In this document: positions 50,026-58,742 of the stretch, one piece after another | How the letters are laid out: every line of letters starts with the position of its first letter | How positions within the stretch are numbered: position 1 is the stretch's first letter | Source of the DNA: Sinorhizobium fredii USDA 257 | Lineage (GTDB): Bacteria > Pseudomonadota > Alphaproteobacteria > Rhizobiales > Rhizobiaceae | NCBI RefSeq assembly: GCF_000265205.3 | Contig: NC_018000.1 | Location: 4,650,001-4,714,000, forward strand | Length of the DNA stretch: 64,000 nucleotides | Direction: 5' to 3' | The notes under the pieces: generated by a model | The model's database searches: none | Seen by the model: only the letters and a program-made list of their open reading frames with translations | What the model was told of the DNA's origin: nothing | Made by a program: the position numbers and the translations under genes

Positions 50026-51045
50026 TCAAACTCCCCCTGCATGCAGGCGCTGGCGCGGCAAATCGGCCACGTCGGCCACCCGCTGGTCGCGCGCCAGCCA
50101 TATCGTAACCGTCAGTTTTCCCTCCTCCCCGCCTTCCGGGGCAAGGTCTGTCGTCTTCTCGAGCATCAGGCCCGCCTTCTCCAGCCAGTCGGTCATCGTC
50201 TGGCGCGCAAACCCCAGACGGGCGTGAGCATGCTCATTGCGCAGATATTCGAGACCGTGCGGAGCGAAATCGATGATGACGAGCCGCCCTCCCGGCATGA
50301 GCATGCGCGCCGCCTCGGCAATCGCCGCCTCCGGGTCCTCCAGGAAGTGCAGCACCTGATGGATCGTCACGAGATCGAAGGACTGGCCATCGAGCGGCAG
50401 GTTGAAAATGTCGCCGTGGCGGATCGAAGCCTTGGTGATGCCGGCCCTGTCGAGATTGGAACGCGCCACCGCCAGCATGTCGCGGCTGGCGTCGACGCCG
50501 ATGCCGCGCCGGTAGAGCCCCTCGAAGAGCTGCAGGATGCGCCCTGTGCCGGTGCCAAGATCGAGCAGGCTGTCGACCGGCTCGTCGCCGACCATCGTCT
50601 TCAGGGCCGTCTCGACGTCGCCTTCACTGACATGCAGGCGCCTGAGTTCGTCCCACTCGGCCGCATTGCGGCTGAAATAGGCCTGGGCCTTCTCGGCGCG
50701 CGCCTTCTTCAAGGTCGCAAGACGCGTCGAATCCCTGGCAAGGATCGCATCGTCCAGTGCCGCTGCGGCAAGAAGTTCACGAACGAGCGCAACGCGTCCA
50801 CCCTCCTGCCGCAGACGGAAATAGGCCCAGGCGCCTTCCTGGTAGCGATCGATCAGGGCCACTTCGGCAAGCAGCTTCAGATGCCGGGAAATGCGTGGCT
50901 GCGACTGACCGAGAATTTCGGTAAGATCGGTAACGGTGAGGTCGCCGGCCGCAAGGAGCGCCAGAAGACGCATGCGCGTCGGCTCGCCCGCCGCCTTCAA
51001 GACGTCGACCAACGCATCCAAGCCAAGTGATCCAACGGTTGCCAT
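50026..51045 (-). CDS. ArsR-family regulator fused to a SAM-dependent methyltransferase (SahR-like)
   Basis: The 339-residue protein has an N-terminal winged-helix ArsR domain (residues about 8-90; RLLALLAAGDLTVTDLTEIL and QSQPRISRHLKLLAEVALI). A class I methyltransferase domain follows (LLDLGTGTGRILQLFEG near 163, GVDASRDMLAVARSNL near 185, ARMLMPGGRLVIIDFAPHG near 250). No metal-binding cysteines of classical ArsR are seen. Regulators of this type control methionine/SAM-cycle genes in proteobacteria (SahR), which fits the adjacent metF. A perfect palindrome 18 bases before the start is the likely operator. The methyltransferase half may sense SAM or SAH rather than methylate; this is inferred. 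Confidence 0.86.
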   Translation of the reverse strand: MATVGSLGLDALVDVLKAAGEPTRMRLLALLAAGDLTVTDLTEILGQSQPRISRHLKLLAEVALIDRYQEGAWAYFRLRQEGGRVALVRELLAAAALDDAILARDSTRLATLKKARAEKAQAYFSRNAAEWDELRRLHVSEGDVETALKTMVGDEPVDSLLDLGTGTGRILQLFEGLYRRGIGVDASRDMLAVARSNLDRAGITKASIRHGDIFNLPLDGQSFDLVTIHQVLHFLEDPEAAIAEAARMLMPGGRLVIIDFAPHGLEYLRNEHAHARLGFARQTMTDWLEKAGLMLEKTTDLAPEGGEEGKLTVTIWLARDQRVADVADLPRQRLHAGGV

Positions 51046-51062
51046 TGCCGACCCTCATCAAC

Positions 51063-51082
51063 ACATAAAGATATGTTTATGT
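51063..51082. promoter_or_regulatory. palindromic operator of the metF operon
   Basis: ACATAAA-gatatg-TTTATGT is a perfect 7-bp inverted repeat with a 6-base centre, 18 bases upstream of the regulator start. AT-rich palindromes of the form ATAAAGATAT-CTTTAT are what I recall for SahR in alphaproteobacteria. It probably mediates autoregulation of the regulator-metF operon. Confidence 0.6.
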
Positions 51083-51150
51083 AATTTACGGGCGTCGCGC
51101 AAGCGAGATTTGCGCGGAAAGGCAAGGAGATGGCGTGGAAAGACATGGAA

Positions 51151-51180
51151 GCGGGCGGACCTTGCGATCCGCCCGCACAA
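51151..51180. terminator. hairpin downstream of the 6S-like RNA
   Basis: GCGGGCGGA (51151-51159) and TCCGCCCGC (51168-51176) pair perfectly around an 8-base loop. On the plus strand it is followed by ACAAATTTTC, on the minus strand by TTCCATG, so it is a weak terminator on either strand. Confidence 0.4.
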
Positions 51181-51184
51181 ATTT

Positions 51185-51325
51185 TCTGACGGATGCGGCC
51201 GCCTTCGAGATCATGGCGGCTGCCTGACATGAACCTCGGACCCACGCAGGTGCGTTGCCCCCCAAACCCGTTCGGCGGCGTGCCCAGCCTGAGCCGTGAA
51301 CACCCCCTCACGCGCACCCGCCGTT
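51185..51325 (-). ncRNA. ssrS: probable 6S RNA
   Basis: On the minus strand the 5' end (CGGGTGCG, 51320-51313) pairs with the 3' end (CGCATCCG, 51197-51190) as an 8-bp closing stem with one G-U. Just inside lies GGTGTTCACGGC, resembling the conserved GATGTTCGCAAGC of E. coli 6S RNA. The 3' side reads CAGCCGCCATGATCTCG, resembling GCGGCGGCATCTCG. Interior stems (AGGCTG/CAGCC, GAAC/GTTC) allow one long hairpin with a central bubble, as 6S RNA needs to bind sigma-70 polymerase. Its exact ends are uncertain. It follows ettA by about 30 bases. The identity rests on pattern and partial sequence similarity. Confidence 0.6.
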
Positions 51326-51353
51326 TCTAGCTCAGCGTCGCCGCGAAGGCTGG

Positions 51354-53003
51354 TTACCGGGTCAGGCGCTTGTAGGTTACCCGCTTCGGGTTGACCGAGT
51401 CCGGGCCGAGGCGGCGGATTTTGTCCTTCTCGTAGTCCTCGAAGTTGCCTTCGAACCACTCGACATGGCTATCACCCTCGAAGGACAGGATGTGGGTCGC
51501 CAGGCGGTCGAGGAACATACGGTCGTGGCTGATGATGACCGCGCAGCCGGCGAAGTTTTCGAGCGCATCCTCGAGTGCCGCCAGCGTTTCGGTGTCGAGG
51601 TCGTTGGTCGGCTCGTCGAGCAGGATGACGTTGCCGCCGGCCTTCAGCATCTTGGCGAGATGCACCCGGTTGCGCTGACCGCCCGAGAGCGTGCCGACCT
51701 TCTGCTGCTGGTCACCGCCCTTGAAGTTGAAGGACGAGCAATAGGCCCGTGAATTCACCTCGTGCTTGCCGAGCTTGATGATGTCGTTGCCGCCGGAGAT
51801 TTCCTCCCATACCGTCTTGTTGCCGTCGAGGGCATCGCGGCTCTGGTCGACATAGCCGAGCTGCACGCTCTCGCCGATGCGGAACGCGCCCTCTTCGGGC
51901 TGCTCTTGGCCGGTGATCATCCGGAAGAGCGTCGTCTTGCCGGCGCCGTTCGGGCCGATGACGCCGACGATACCGCCCGGTGGCAGCTTGAAGCTCAGCC
52001 CTTCGATCAGCAGCTGGTCGTCATACCCCTTGGAAATATTCTCCGCTTCGATGACCACCTGGCCGAGCCGTTCGCCGACCGGAATAATGATCTGGGCGTC
52101 GCCCGGACGCCGGTCGGCCGCTGCCTTGACCAGCTCGTCATAGGCGCGGATACGCGCCTTGGACTTGGCCTGCCGGGCTTTGGGGCTTGAGGCGATCCAC
52201 TCCTGCTCGCGGCTGATGGCCTTCTGGCGGGTCGCCTCTTCACGGCCTTCCTGAGTCATGCGCTTGGATTTTGCCTGCAGATAGGCGGAATAGTTGCCCT
52301 CATAAGGAATGCCGCGGCCGCGATCGAGCTCGAGAATCCAACCGGTGACGTTATCGAGGAAGTAGCGATCGTGCGTGATCATCAGCACGGCGCCCGGATA
52401 TTCGCGCAGGTGCTTTTCGAGCCAGGCGATCGTCTCGGCGTCGAGATGGTTCGTCGGTTCGTCGAGCAGCAACAGGTCCGGCTGCGCCAGCAGCAGCTTG
52501 CAGAGCGCGACGCGGCGCTTCTCACCGCCCGACAGGTTGGTGACCTCGGCGTCGCCCGGCGGGCAACGCAGCGCGTCCATTGCCATCTCAACCTGGCTGT
52601 CGAGGTCCCAGAGGTTCTGGCTGTCGATGATGTCCTGGAGCTTCGCGCCCTCTTCCGCCGTCTCGTCGGAATAGTTCATCATCAGTTCGTTGTAGCGGTC
52701 GATGATCGCCTTCTTCGCAGCCACCCCTTCCATGACGTTCTCTAGCACGTTCTTCTGCGCATCGAGTTGAGGCTCCTGCGGCAGATAGCCGACCGTCGCG
52801 CCCTCGGCGACCCAGGCCTCGCCGGTATATTCGTGGTCGAGCCCGGCCATGATCCTGAGAACGGTCGACTTACCGGCGCCGTTGGGGCCGAGAATGCCGA
52901 TCTTGGCGTCCGGGTAGAACGACAGATGGATGTTCTCCAGGACCTTCTTGTTGCCATAGGCCTTGTTGAGCCCGGCCATGTGATAGATGAACTGACGTGC
53001 CAT
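51354..53003 (-). CDS. ettA: energy-dependent translational throttle protein EttA (ABC-F)
   Basis: Soluble ABC-F ATPase that binds the ribosomal E site and gates translation according to ADP/ATP. The 549-residue protein has two nucleotide-binding domains. The first has [13 protein letters not shown] near residue 38, signature [15 protein letters not shown] near 160 and [19 protein letters not shown] near 178. The second has [13 protein letters not shown] near 350, [15 protein letters not shown] near 438 and [19 protein letters not shown] near 458. An arm insertion (VATKK-type helices, [10 protein letters not shown]) and a linker rich in Arg/Lys (about 240-300) are present. It has no membrane segment. 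It is transcribed alone, toward the 6S-like RNA. Confidence 0.95.
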   Translation of the reverse strand: MARQFIYHMAGLNKAYGNKKVLENIHLSFYPDAKIGILGPNGAGKSTVLRIMAGLDHEYTGEAWVAEGATVGYLPQEPQLDAQKNVLENVMEGVAAKKAIIDRYNELMMNYSDETAEEGAKLQDIIDSQNLWDLDSQVEMAMDALRCPPGDAEVTNLSGGEKRRVALCKLLLAQPDLLLLDEPTNHLDAETIAWLEKHLREYPGAVLMITHDRYFLDNVTGWILELDRGRGIPYEGNYSAYLQAKSKRMTQEGREEATRQKAISREQEWIASSPKARQAKSKARIRAYDELVKAAADRRPGDAQIIIPVGERLGQVVIEAENISKGYDDQLLIEGLSFKLPPGGIVGVIGPNGAGKTTLFRMITGQEQPEEGAFRIGESVQLGYVDQSRDALDGNKTVWEEISGGNDIIKLGKHEVNSRAYCSSFNFKGGDQQQKVGTLSGGQRNRVHLAKMLKAGGNVILLDEPTNDLDTETLAALEDALENFAGCAVIISHDRMFLDRLATHILSFEGDSHVEWFEGNFEDYEKDKIRRLGPDSVNPKRVTYKRLTR

Positions 53004-53120
53004 AAAGGAATGCTCCGCATCGGAAGGAAAATTTGCCCGCTATGTAGGCGAATTATGGTGGCGGGGCAATCGCCAAAGGCCTGCCCCGCGCCGTTCCTTC
53101 GTTGCGATGAGGCCTTCCGC

Positions 53121-53894
53121 TCAGCCTCGTCCGGCTGCGTCGGCGATCCCCTTGGCGCATTTGAACTCGGTCGGCCCGGCCGCTTTCATCAGGCTTCCAA
53201 GGTCCGCCCTGTCAGAGAGATCACCGGAAAGTCCGATGGTCAGTCCGGTGATCACGCTGCGGCCGTCGACGGTCTGGCAGCGCATGCGTACCCGGTCGCC
53301 AGCCCCCGCCCCGAAACTCTGGTCGAAGGCCGCTTTGATCTGCAGCTCGCCGATCTCCGAACCGATCTTGTCGGCAAAGAGGGCTCTCACTGCCGATCCG
53401 TTCAGCTGGTCGAGAAGACGCAACTGCAGCGAGAAATATGCTTCCGCATTCTCGGTCTGGCAGGTGCCGCTGCGCAGCCATTGGTGCCGGTCGAGGCCGG
53501 ACTTTACTCCCGGCATGGCGACGAGCAGACGCGCTGCGGTCTCGTCCGCCATGGCGAGCTTCGGCAGGTCGAGCCAATCGCCCTTGCGGTCTTGCGCCTT
53601 CAGCTCCGCCTCCACGCCGCAATAGCTCTTCTTCAAAGGCCAAAGGCCGTGAAGCGAAAAATGCGTGGCATCGAACCGCTCGGACGTCTGGTCGACGCCT
53701 TCCTTGCGCGTCGGCCGCGTCTCGCAAAAGCCCGGCTGCCAGCTGACCGCCAGCACATATTGCGTCGTCCCGATTGCCGGCGCCGTCTTCGCCTCTTCAC
53801 CCGGCGCCTCCTCCGCTGCGGCGAGGGACGACAGCCCCAAACCCAGAGCAAGCGTTGCAACTCTCACCACCTGTATCATAGCCCGCACTGCCAT
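53121..53894 (-). CDS. ribonuclease T2 family protein, secreted, altered active-site motif
   Basis: A 257-residue precursor with a signal peptide (MAVRAMIQVVRVATLALG ... LSSLAAA). The mature domain has the T2 core: LAVSWQPGFCETRP near residue 50 (CAS-type strand and Cys) and FSLHGLWPL near 80 with the first catalytic His. The second site reads HQWLRSGTC near 140, where active T2 enzymes have HEWxKHGTC: the Glu, Lys and second His are replaced by Gln, Arg and Ser. The fold and disulfides are likely intact, but activity is doubtful. The ATG at 53894 with GGAGG upstream is used rather than the longer open frame. The neighbours are unrelated. Confidence 0.82.
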   Translation of the reverse strand: MAVRAMIQVVRVATLALGLGLSSLAAAEEAPGEEAKTAPAIGTTQYVLAVSWQPGFCETRPTRKEGVDQTSERFDATHFSLHGLWPLKKSYCGVEAELKAQDRKGDWLDLPKLAMADETAARLLVAMPGVKSGLDRHQWLRSGTCQTENAEAYFSLQLRLLDQLNGSAVRALFADKIGSEIGELQIKAAFDQSFGAGAGDRVRMRCQTVDGRSVITGLTIGLSGDLSDRADLGSLMKAAGPTEFKCAKGIADAAGRG

Positions 53895-54151
53895 ATTGGC
53901 CTCCAGCAAAACAAAACAAGAACAAAATATCAACAAAAGCGGGAAACTTGCAACCCCCAATATATCTCTCCGGATTCGTTCTGATCTCATGCGCAAGAAG
54001 CAACAAGCAGCGATTGCCTTTGCCAGCCAAATCGATTTGATATCTCGCGGAGTGTTCGGCGCACTGGAGTCTCCCGCCCTGTCAATGAGCAAGGGCTGCC
54101 TCAACTTGGCGAGCGCATTCAGGCCTGGCGATTTGTATGGGAGTGAGGCAC

Positions 54152-55105
54152 ATGTTCGGGCAACTAAGGACGCTTCAGAGCCCGACAGGCGCGACGCTCG
54201 GCTGGCGCCACTGGCCGGTTTGCGATGCAGCGGAGGGCATCCTGCTGATCAGCCACGGGCTGGCCGAACATTCCGGCCGCTACGCCCGCTTTGCCGAAAC
54301 CATGGCCAGGCATGGATTCCATGTCTATGCACACGACCATCGCGGCCACGGCGAGAGCCGCGCGCCGGATGCGCAGCTTGGTCTATTCTCCCAGCGCGGC
54401 GGCTTCGAAAAGGTGATCGCTGATCTGCGCCACATGCGCGAGATGGCCGTTACCAATCATCCCGGCCTGCCGATAGTACTTTTCGGCCATTCGATGGGCG
54501 GACTGATCGCCCTCAACGCCGCCGAGAGCGACCCAGAACTCTATGACGCTCTGGCCGTCTGGAATTCCAACTTCCGCCCTGGTCTCGCCGGCCGAGGCGC
54601 CCTGGCGATCCTTGCGATCGAGCGGATGCTGAAGGGCTCGGACGTTCCAAGCCCGCTGCTGTCGAAGCTCACCTTCGGTGCGTGGAGCAAGGCCATTGCC
54701 GACCGGAAGACGGATTTCGACTGGCTGTCGCGCGACCAGGATGAAGTTTCCAAATATGTCGCCGATCCGCTTTGCGGCTTTGATGCCAGCGTGTCGCTCT
54801 GGATCGACGTTTTCGAACTTGCCTTTGCCGGCGCGCGGTCCGACCGGCTTGCCCGTTTGCCCGCGAAGCTGCCGGTCCATCTGGTCGGTGGTAGCGCCGA
54901 TCCTTCAACCATGAACGGCGACGCCATCGGCTGGCTCGGCCGACGCATGAAGGCGCGCGGCATGACAGATGTGACGGTCACGATCTACCAGGGGATGCGC
55001 CACGAGACGCTCAACGAAATCGGCCGCGAGACCGCGACGGAAGACTTCGTCCGCTGGTGCCTGGAAGCCGTCGGCGCGGAAAGCCGCGCAATCGAACGAA
55101 TGTGA
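54152..55105 (+). CDS. alpha/beta hydrolase, monoacylglycerol lipase / lysophospholipase type
   Basis: A 317-residue enzyme of the Hydrolase_4 (PldB/monoglyceride lipase) family. Visible are the oxyanion HGLAEHSGRYARF near residue 36, VYAHDHRGHGES near 60, the nucleophile elbow VLFGHSMGGLIALN near 110 (Ser in GHSMGG), an acid residue in GSADPSTM near 265, and the catalytic His in GMRHETLNE near 295. The start is uncertain: ATG 54152 has GGAG about 8 bases upstream, and ATG 54137 five codons earlier has none. There is no signal peptide. Expected to hydrolyse acylglycerols or lysophospholipids. Confidence 0.86.
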   Translation: MFGQLRTLQSPTGATLGWRHWPVCDAAEGILLISHGLAEHSGRYARFAETMARHGFHVYAHDHRGHGESRAPDAQLGLFSQRGGFEKVIADLRHMREMAVTNHPGLPIVLFGHSMGGLIALNAAESDPELYDALAVWNSNFRPGLAGRGALAILAIERMLKGSDVPSPLLSKLTFGAWSKAIADRKTDFDWLSRDQDEVSKYVADPLCGFDASVSLWIDVFELAFAGARSDRLARLPAKLPVHLVGGSADPSTMNGDAIGWLGRRMKARGMTDVTVTIYQGMRHETLNEIGRETATEDFVRWCLEAVGAESRAIERM

Positions 55106-55187
55106 CATAGATCGTCCGGTCCGACCTTGATGGTGGCGCGCGGCGATCTGAACTCGGAATGAAAGAAACGCATTGGGAGGTGCTGAC

Positions 55188-56834
55188 ATGAAAACGGGTG
55201 GGCAACTGGTGGTGGAGGCGCTGGTCGCAAACGGTGTGAGACGCATCTCCTGCGTGCCGGGCGAAAGCTATCTGGCCGTGTTGGATGCGCTCTACGACAC
55301 CGACATCGACGTCGTCGTCTGCCGCCAGGAAGGCGGTGCGGCGATGATGGCGGACACATGGGGCCGGCTGACCGGCGAACCGGGCATCTGCATGGTCACG
55401 CGCGGCCCCGGCGCCACCAATGCCTCGGCCGGGCTCCATGTCGCCCGCCAAGATTCGATCCCGATGATCCTCTTCATCGGCCAGGTGCAGCGCGACGCCC
55501 GCGAACGCGAGGCCTTCCAGGAGATCGAGTATCGCCGCGCCCTGACGGAGGTCGCAAAATGGGTGGGCGAGATCGACGACCCGGCGCGCATACCGGAATT
55601 CGTGACGCGCGCCTTTGCCGTCGCGACCTCCGGCCGGCCCGGGCCGGTGGTGTTGACGCTGCCCGAAGACATGCTGACCGAGAGCGCCGAAGCCCCTGCC
55701 GCACGCGTCTACCAGCCGGTCGAGAGCCATCCGGGATCCAGCCAGATCGCCCGGTTTTCCGCGCTCCTCGCGGACGCGAAGCGGCCGATCGCTATTCTCG
55801 GCGGCACCCGCTGGTCGGCCGAAGGCGTTGCCGATTTCCAGCAGTTCGCCGAACGCTGGCATCTACCCGTCGGCTGCTCCTTCCGCCGTCAGATGCTCTT
55901 CGATCACCTCAACCCGATGTATGCGGGCGACGTCGGAATCGGCGTCAATCCGGCCTTGGCGAAGGAAATCAAGGAGGCCGACCTCATCCTGCTTCTGGGC
56001 GGCCGCCTCTCGGAAATGCCCTCCTCCTCCTACACCCTCGTCGACGTGCCCTATCCGAAGCAGACGCTGGTGCATGTTCATCCCGATCCGTCGGAACTCG
56101 GCCGCGTCTATCGGCCGGATCTCGCCATCGCCGCGAGTCCCCGCGATTTCGTCGCCGCCCTCGCCGAGGTCGAACCCGCCGGCACGCCGGCCTGGGCGCA
56201 ACGCACGGCCGCCATGCACGAGACCTATCTCAAATGGTCGACACCACCGGAAACGGGACCGGGCGACGTGCAGATGGGCCCGATCATGAACTGGATCGAG
56301 GCGAATACGGCGCCGGACACGATCTTCACCAACGGCGCCGGCAACTACGCCACCTGGCTGCATCGCTTCCACCGCTTCCGCCGCTACGGCACTCAGGCCG
56401 CGCCGGCCTCCGGCTCGATGGGCTACGGCCTGCCGGCGGCGGTGGCAGCAAAACACATCCATCGCGACCGCGAGGTCATCTGCTTTGCGGGTGACGGCTG
56501 CTTCCTGATGCATGGCCAGGAATTCGCCACAGCGATCCGCTACGGCCTGCCGATCATCGTGCTTGTCATCAACAACGGGATCTATGGCACGATCCGCATG
56601 CATCAGGAGCGGGATTATCCCGGCCGTGTCAGCGCCACGGACCTGACGAATCCGGATTTTGCTGCACTTGCCCGCGCCTATGGCGGCCATGGCGAGACAG
56701 TCGAGCGCACCGAAGAATTCGCCGATGCCTTCCTCAGGGCGCGCGCCAGCGGCAAACCGACGATCATCGAGATCAAGCTCGACCCGGAGGCGATCACGCC
56801 GACGCGCACGCTGAGCGAAATTCGCAATGGCTGA
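55188..56834 (+). CDS. thiamine pyrophosphate-dependent enzyme (acetolactate synthase-like)
   Basis: A 548-residue protein with the three-domain layout of the acetolactate synthase / benzoylformate decarboxylase superfamily. The N-terminal PYR domain has the activating Glu in VVCRQEGGAAMMADTWGRLTG near residue 48. The central domain carries AILGGTRWSAEGVADF near 205. The C-terminal PP domain has GDGCFLMHGQEFATAIRYG near 430 and NNGIYGTIRMHQ near 460 (the GDG...NN TPP/Mg motif). The ATG at 55188 has GGGAGG 7 bases upstream. No regulatory small subunit (ilvH) is adjacent, so a role in branched-chain synthesis is not supported; the substrate is unknown. Confidence 0.84.
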   Translation: MKTGGQLVVEALVANGVRRISCVPGESYLAVLDALYDTDIDVVVCRQEGGAAMMADTWGRLTGEPGICMVTRGPGATNASAGLHVARQDSIPMILFIGQVQRDAREREAFQEIEYRRALTEVAKWVGEIDDPARIPEFVTRAFAVATSGRPGPVVLTLPEDMLTESAEAPAARVYQPVESHPGSSQIARFSALLADAKRPIAILGGTRWSAEGVADFQQFAERWHLPVGCSFRRQMLFDHLNPMYAGDVGIGVNPALAKEIKEADLILLLGGRLSEMPSSSYTLVDVPYPKQTLVHVHPDPSELGRVYRPDLAIAASPRDFVAALAEVEPAGTPAWAQRTAAMHETYLKWSTPPETGPGDVQMGPIMNWIEANTAPDTIFTNGAGNYATWLHRFHRFRRYGTQAAPASGSMGYGLPAAVAAKHIHRDREVICFAGDGCFLMHGQEFATAIRYGLPIIVLVINNGIYGTIRMHQERDYPGRVSATDLTNPDFAALARAYGGHGETVERTEEFADAFLRARASGKPTIIEIKLDPEAITPTRTLSEIRNG

Positions 56835-56921
56835 GGGGGGAGCAAACGGTCAAAGCCGGAACTCCGCAGAGCGTCTCGGCGCGGATGCGCCGTGGCTCGC
56901 CGAAGGCAAGCTCGTCGCTCC

Positions 56922-57128
56922 TTAGATTGTCCGGATCATCTCCCACATCTGGCCCGGCTCTCTGATGCCGCTCTGATAGAGCTTGACAATCCTCCTGGCG
57001 AGTTGGTCGGCCTCCTCGCTGCCGAACGATAGGTTGCGTTCCTCCAGCGCCCTGGTGAGAACGCCTTCAAGGATCGCGACGTGGCCGGGAAGGATGGGGT
57101 AGTCTCGAAAACTGTTGAAGGGATCCAT
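56922..57128 (-). CDS. small conserved-type hypothetical protein, 68 aa
   Basis: Starts MDPFNSFRDYPILPGHVAIL and continues with an amphipathic helix (EGVLTRALEERNLSFGSEE) and ADQLARRIVKLYQSGI, ending in an EMIRTI tail. There is no signal peptide or membrane segment. GAGGAGA lies 8 bases before the ATG. I remember no named family. The N-terminus and general length look like a small helical cytoplasmic protein found in rhizobia, but this is recollection, not evidence. Its 5' end abuts a palindromic repeat at 57146. Confidence 0.65.
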   Translation of the reverse strand: MDPFNSFRDYPILPGHVAILEGVLTRALEERNLSFGSEEADQLARRIVKLYQSGIREPGQMWEMIRTI

Positions 57129-57145
57129 GGCCGATCTCCTCTCTA

Positions 57146-57232
57146 CTGCATGTTTCCTTACGTCGAGGCCGATCTAAGGTCAGCAGTTCAACGCGCTGCA
57201 GGTCTGCCCCTTGAGACGCTCTACGCGCGCTC
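57146..57232. repeat. degenerate RIME-like repeat, copy C
   Basis: CTGCATGTTTCCTTA ... GATCTAAGG ... CAGCAG (57146-57186) matches the CTGCATG palindrome of copies A and B. The other half, around 57187-57232, is eroded and lacks clear CTACAGCG arms. It lies just upstream of the 68-residue gene. Confidence 0.5.
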
Positions 57233-57294
57233 GAAGGGACTGCGAGCACCAAACAACCATACGACGGGGGCAACAACGGCGTCAGAAACGCGAA

Positions 57295-57371
57295 AGCGCG
57301 CTTGTTTGGGCCAAGCGCGCTCCAAGCGATCGATCATTTGAGGGTTGCCGGCACCCTCGATCGAACAAATG
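57295..57371. repeat. cluster of inverted repeats
   Basis: AGCGCGCTTG (57295-57304) with CAAGCGCGCT (57312-57321); then GAGGGT (57340-57345) with ACCCTC (57353-57358), bracketed by CATTTG (57335-57340) and CAAATG (57366-57371). The rest of the 57129-57487 spacer holds no gene I can support. The palindromes look like mosaic intergenic elements rather than terminators. Confidence 0.4.
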
Positions 57372-57487
57372 AATTATAGCACCAATGCCGACGGCCAACA
57401 ACAAAATGCGGCGGTTCGAGCTGCACGGGCTCCGCTATTCCTTTGCGGCATAACGCGGAGCGATCGATCGGCGGCGGACACGCCGTC

Positions 57488-57826
57488 TCAGCTGCGAATG
57501 TGCTGCGTCTGCTGGTAGACAGCCGTCGAGCGAGCGCCGGAACGGCAATAGCCGAGCATCGGGCGCTGAAATTCGTCGAGCGCGTCGACCATGCGGGTCA
57601 CCGCGTCGGCCGTCACGCCCATCGGACCGACCGGGATATGAGCAATGTCCAGGCCGAGCTCCTGGGCGCGCGCGGCGATCGCGTCGAAGGTCGGCTGGTC
57701 GGGAGCCTCGAAATCCGGACGGTGGCAGACGATGGACTTGAAGCCGAGCGCCTTGATCTGATCGAGGTCTTCGACCGCGATCTGGCCGGAGACCGAGTAT
57801 TCATCGTTGATCTGGCGAATGTCCAT
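57488..57826 (-). CDS. TIGR01244 / DUF442 family phosphatase-like sulfur transferase
   Basis: A 112-residue protein of the DUF442 (Blh-type) group, related to tyrosine-phosphatase and rhodanese folds. The signature loop YCRSGARS (Cys near residue 95, CxxGxRS) is present, as is the N-terminal QINDEYSVSGQIAVEDLDQI and IVCHRPDFEAPDQPTF near 35. Members are found alone or fused to beta-lactamase-like hydrolases that act in sulfide metabolism; this one stands alone. The function here is unknown. The ribosome binding site is GAGGAAA upstream. Confidence 0.8.
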   Translation of the reverse strand: MDIRQINDEYSVSGQIAVEDLDQIKALGFKSIVCHRPDFEAPDQPTFDAIAARAQELGLDIAHIPVGPMGVTADAVTRMVDALDEFQRPMLGYCRSGARSTAVYQQTQHIRS

Positions 57827-57899
57827 GATGTCGTTTCCTCACGAGTATTCTGGCCTTTGTGTAGGCTCCGCGTCCGGCGGCGTCAATCGCCAAGCACGT

Positions 57900-58742
57900 T
57901 CAGCCCACCCGGAAGGAGAGCGCATAATCGCGCGACTGACCGGGCGCGATCAGATCGAGTTCGCCGCCTGCCGAGAGATCGACACGCTTGGCAAGACGGT
58001 GCGATGCCGGCTCGATGCTGATGACATTCGCCCTGCCGCGTTGGCAGCGCCACATCTGCAGGAAAGGCAGCGTGGTGGTCAGGAACCGCACATGGAGGCC
58101 GCGTCCTTGAAGCCCTGGCAGCGCAGACAGCGACACCTCCGCCCATCGGTCGTCGCCGGCTACCGCAGTTCGACAGAAATGTGCGCTCTCCCCTTCGTCG
58201 AACCACCAGCCCAGCGAGCCGCCCTCCAGCGAAGCGCTTTCGATCCGGGTCTCATCTCCAAGCAACCGGCCGGCGATGTTCATATGGTACATCATCATCG
58301 GCGCGAAGGCGGAAGCGCCGATATTGACGACGCGGTCCTCGAGCATCACGCCCTGCCCATTCCCATCGACTTGCCAAACCCGCTCGATCGCCGCCCTGCC
58401 GCCGCAGGCGAGGTCGACTTCCGTGACCGCCGAGCAGCGCAACCCATCGGGAGACATTTCCGTTCGACTGACCGGCGTGCCGGCGAGCGACCCATGCAAG
58501 GGATAGCGCACACGGTCGCCACGCCCCTCGATCGGCTCCGGATGGCGTATGTGATCGGGACCGCAGGTGAAAAGAAAGCCTGAAAGTGCACGTTCGATCC
58601 GCGGGTCGCCGTCGGAGGGGATCGCGTCGCCCGGCGACAGGTCGATGCCGGCGGTGACGAAGGCAGCGATGTCGAGCGCCGAGGAGCGGTCAAACAGGAG
58701 ATGGCCGTCGACGCCGTTATCGGCGCTGAAGTTGGTGTGCAT
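57900..58742 (-). CDS. DUF4432 family protein (aldose 1-epimerase-like)
   Basis: A 280-residue protein with the supersandwich pattern of galactose mutarotases: repeated beta strands and the segments GFLFTCGPDHIRHP near residue 55, HGSLAGTPVSRTEM near 83, APMMMYHMNIAGRLLGDE near 147, and VISIEPASHRL near 245. The His and Glu positions fit sugar-binding in this fold. It is somewhat short for DUF4432. No sugar catabolic genes are adjacent, so the substrate is not inferred. It is convergent or tandem with the DUF442 gene 73 bases downstream. Confidence 0.62.
   Translation of the reverse strand: MHTNFSADNGVDGHLLFDRSSALDIAAFVTAGIDLSPGDAIPSDGDPRIERALSGFLFTCGPDHIRHPEPIEGRGDRVRYPLHGSLAGTPVSRTEMSPDGLRCSAVTEVDLACGGRAAIERVWQVDGNGQGVMLEDRVVNIGASAFAPMMMYHMNIAGRLLGDETRIESASLEGGSLGWWFDEGESAHFCRTAVAGDDRWAEVSLSALPGLQGRGLHVRFLTTTLPFLQMWRCQRGRANVISIEPASHRLAKRVDLSAGGELDLIAPGQSRDYALSFRVG

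Noticed and set aside
55188..56834. Calling the TPP enzyme IlvB/IlvI
   Set aside because: No ilvH neighbour and no ilvC; only superfamily-level assignment is supported.
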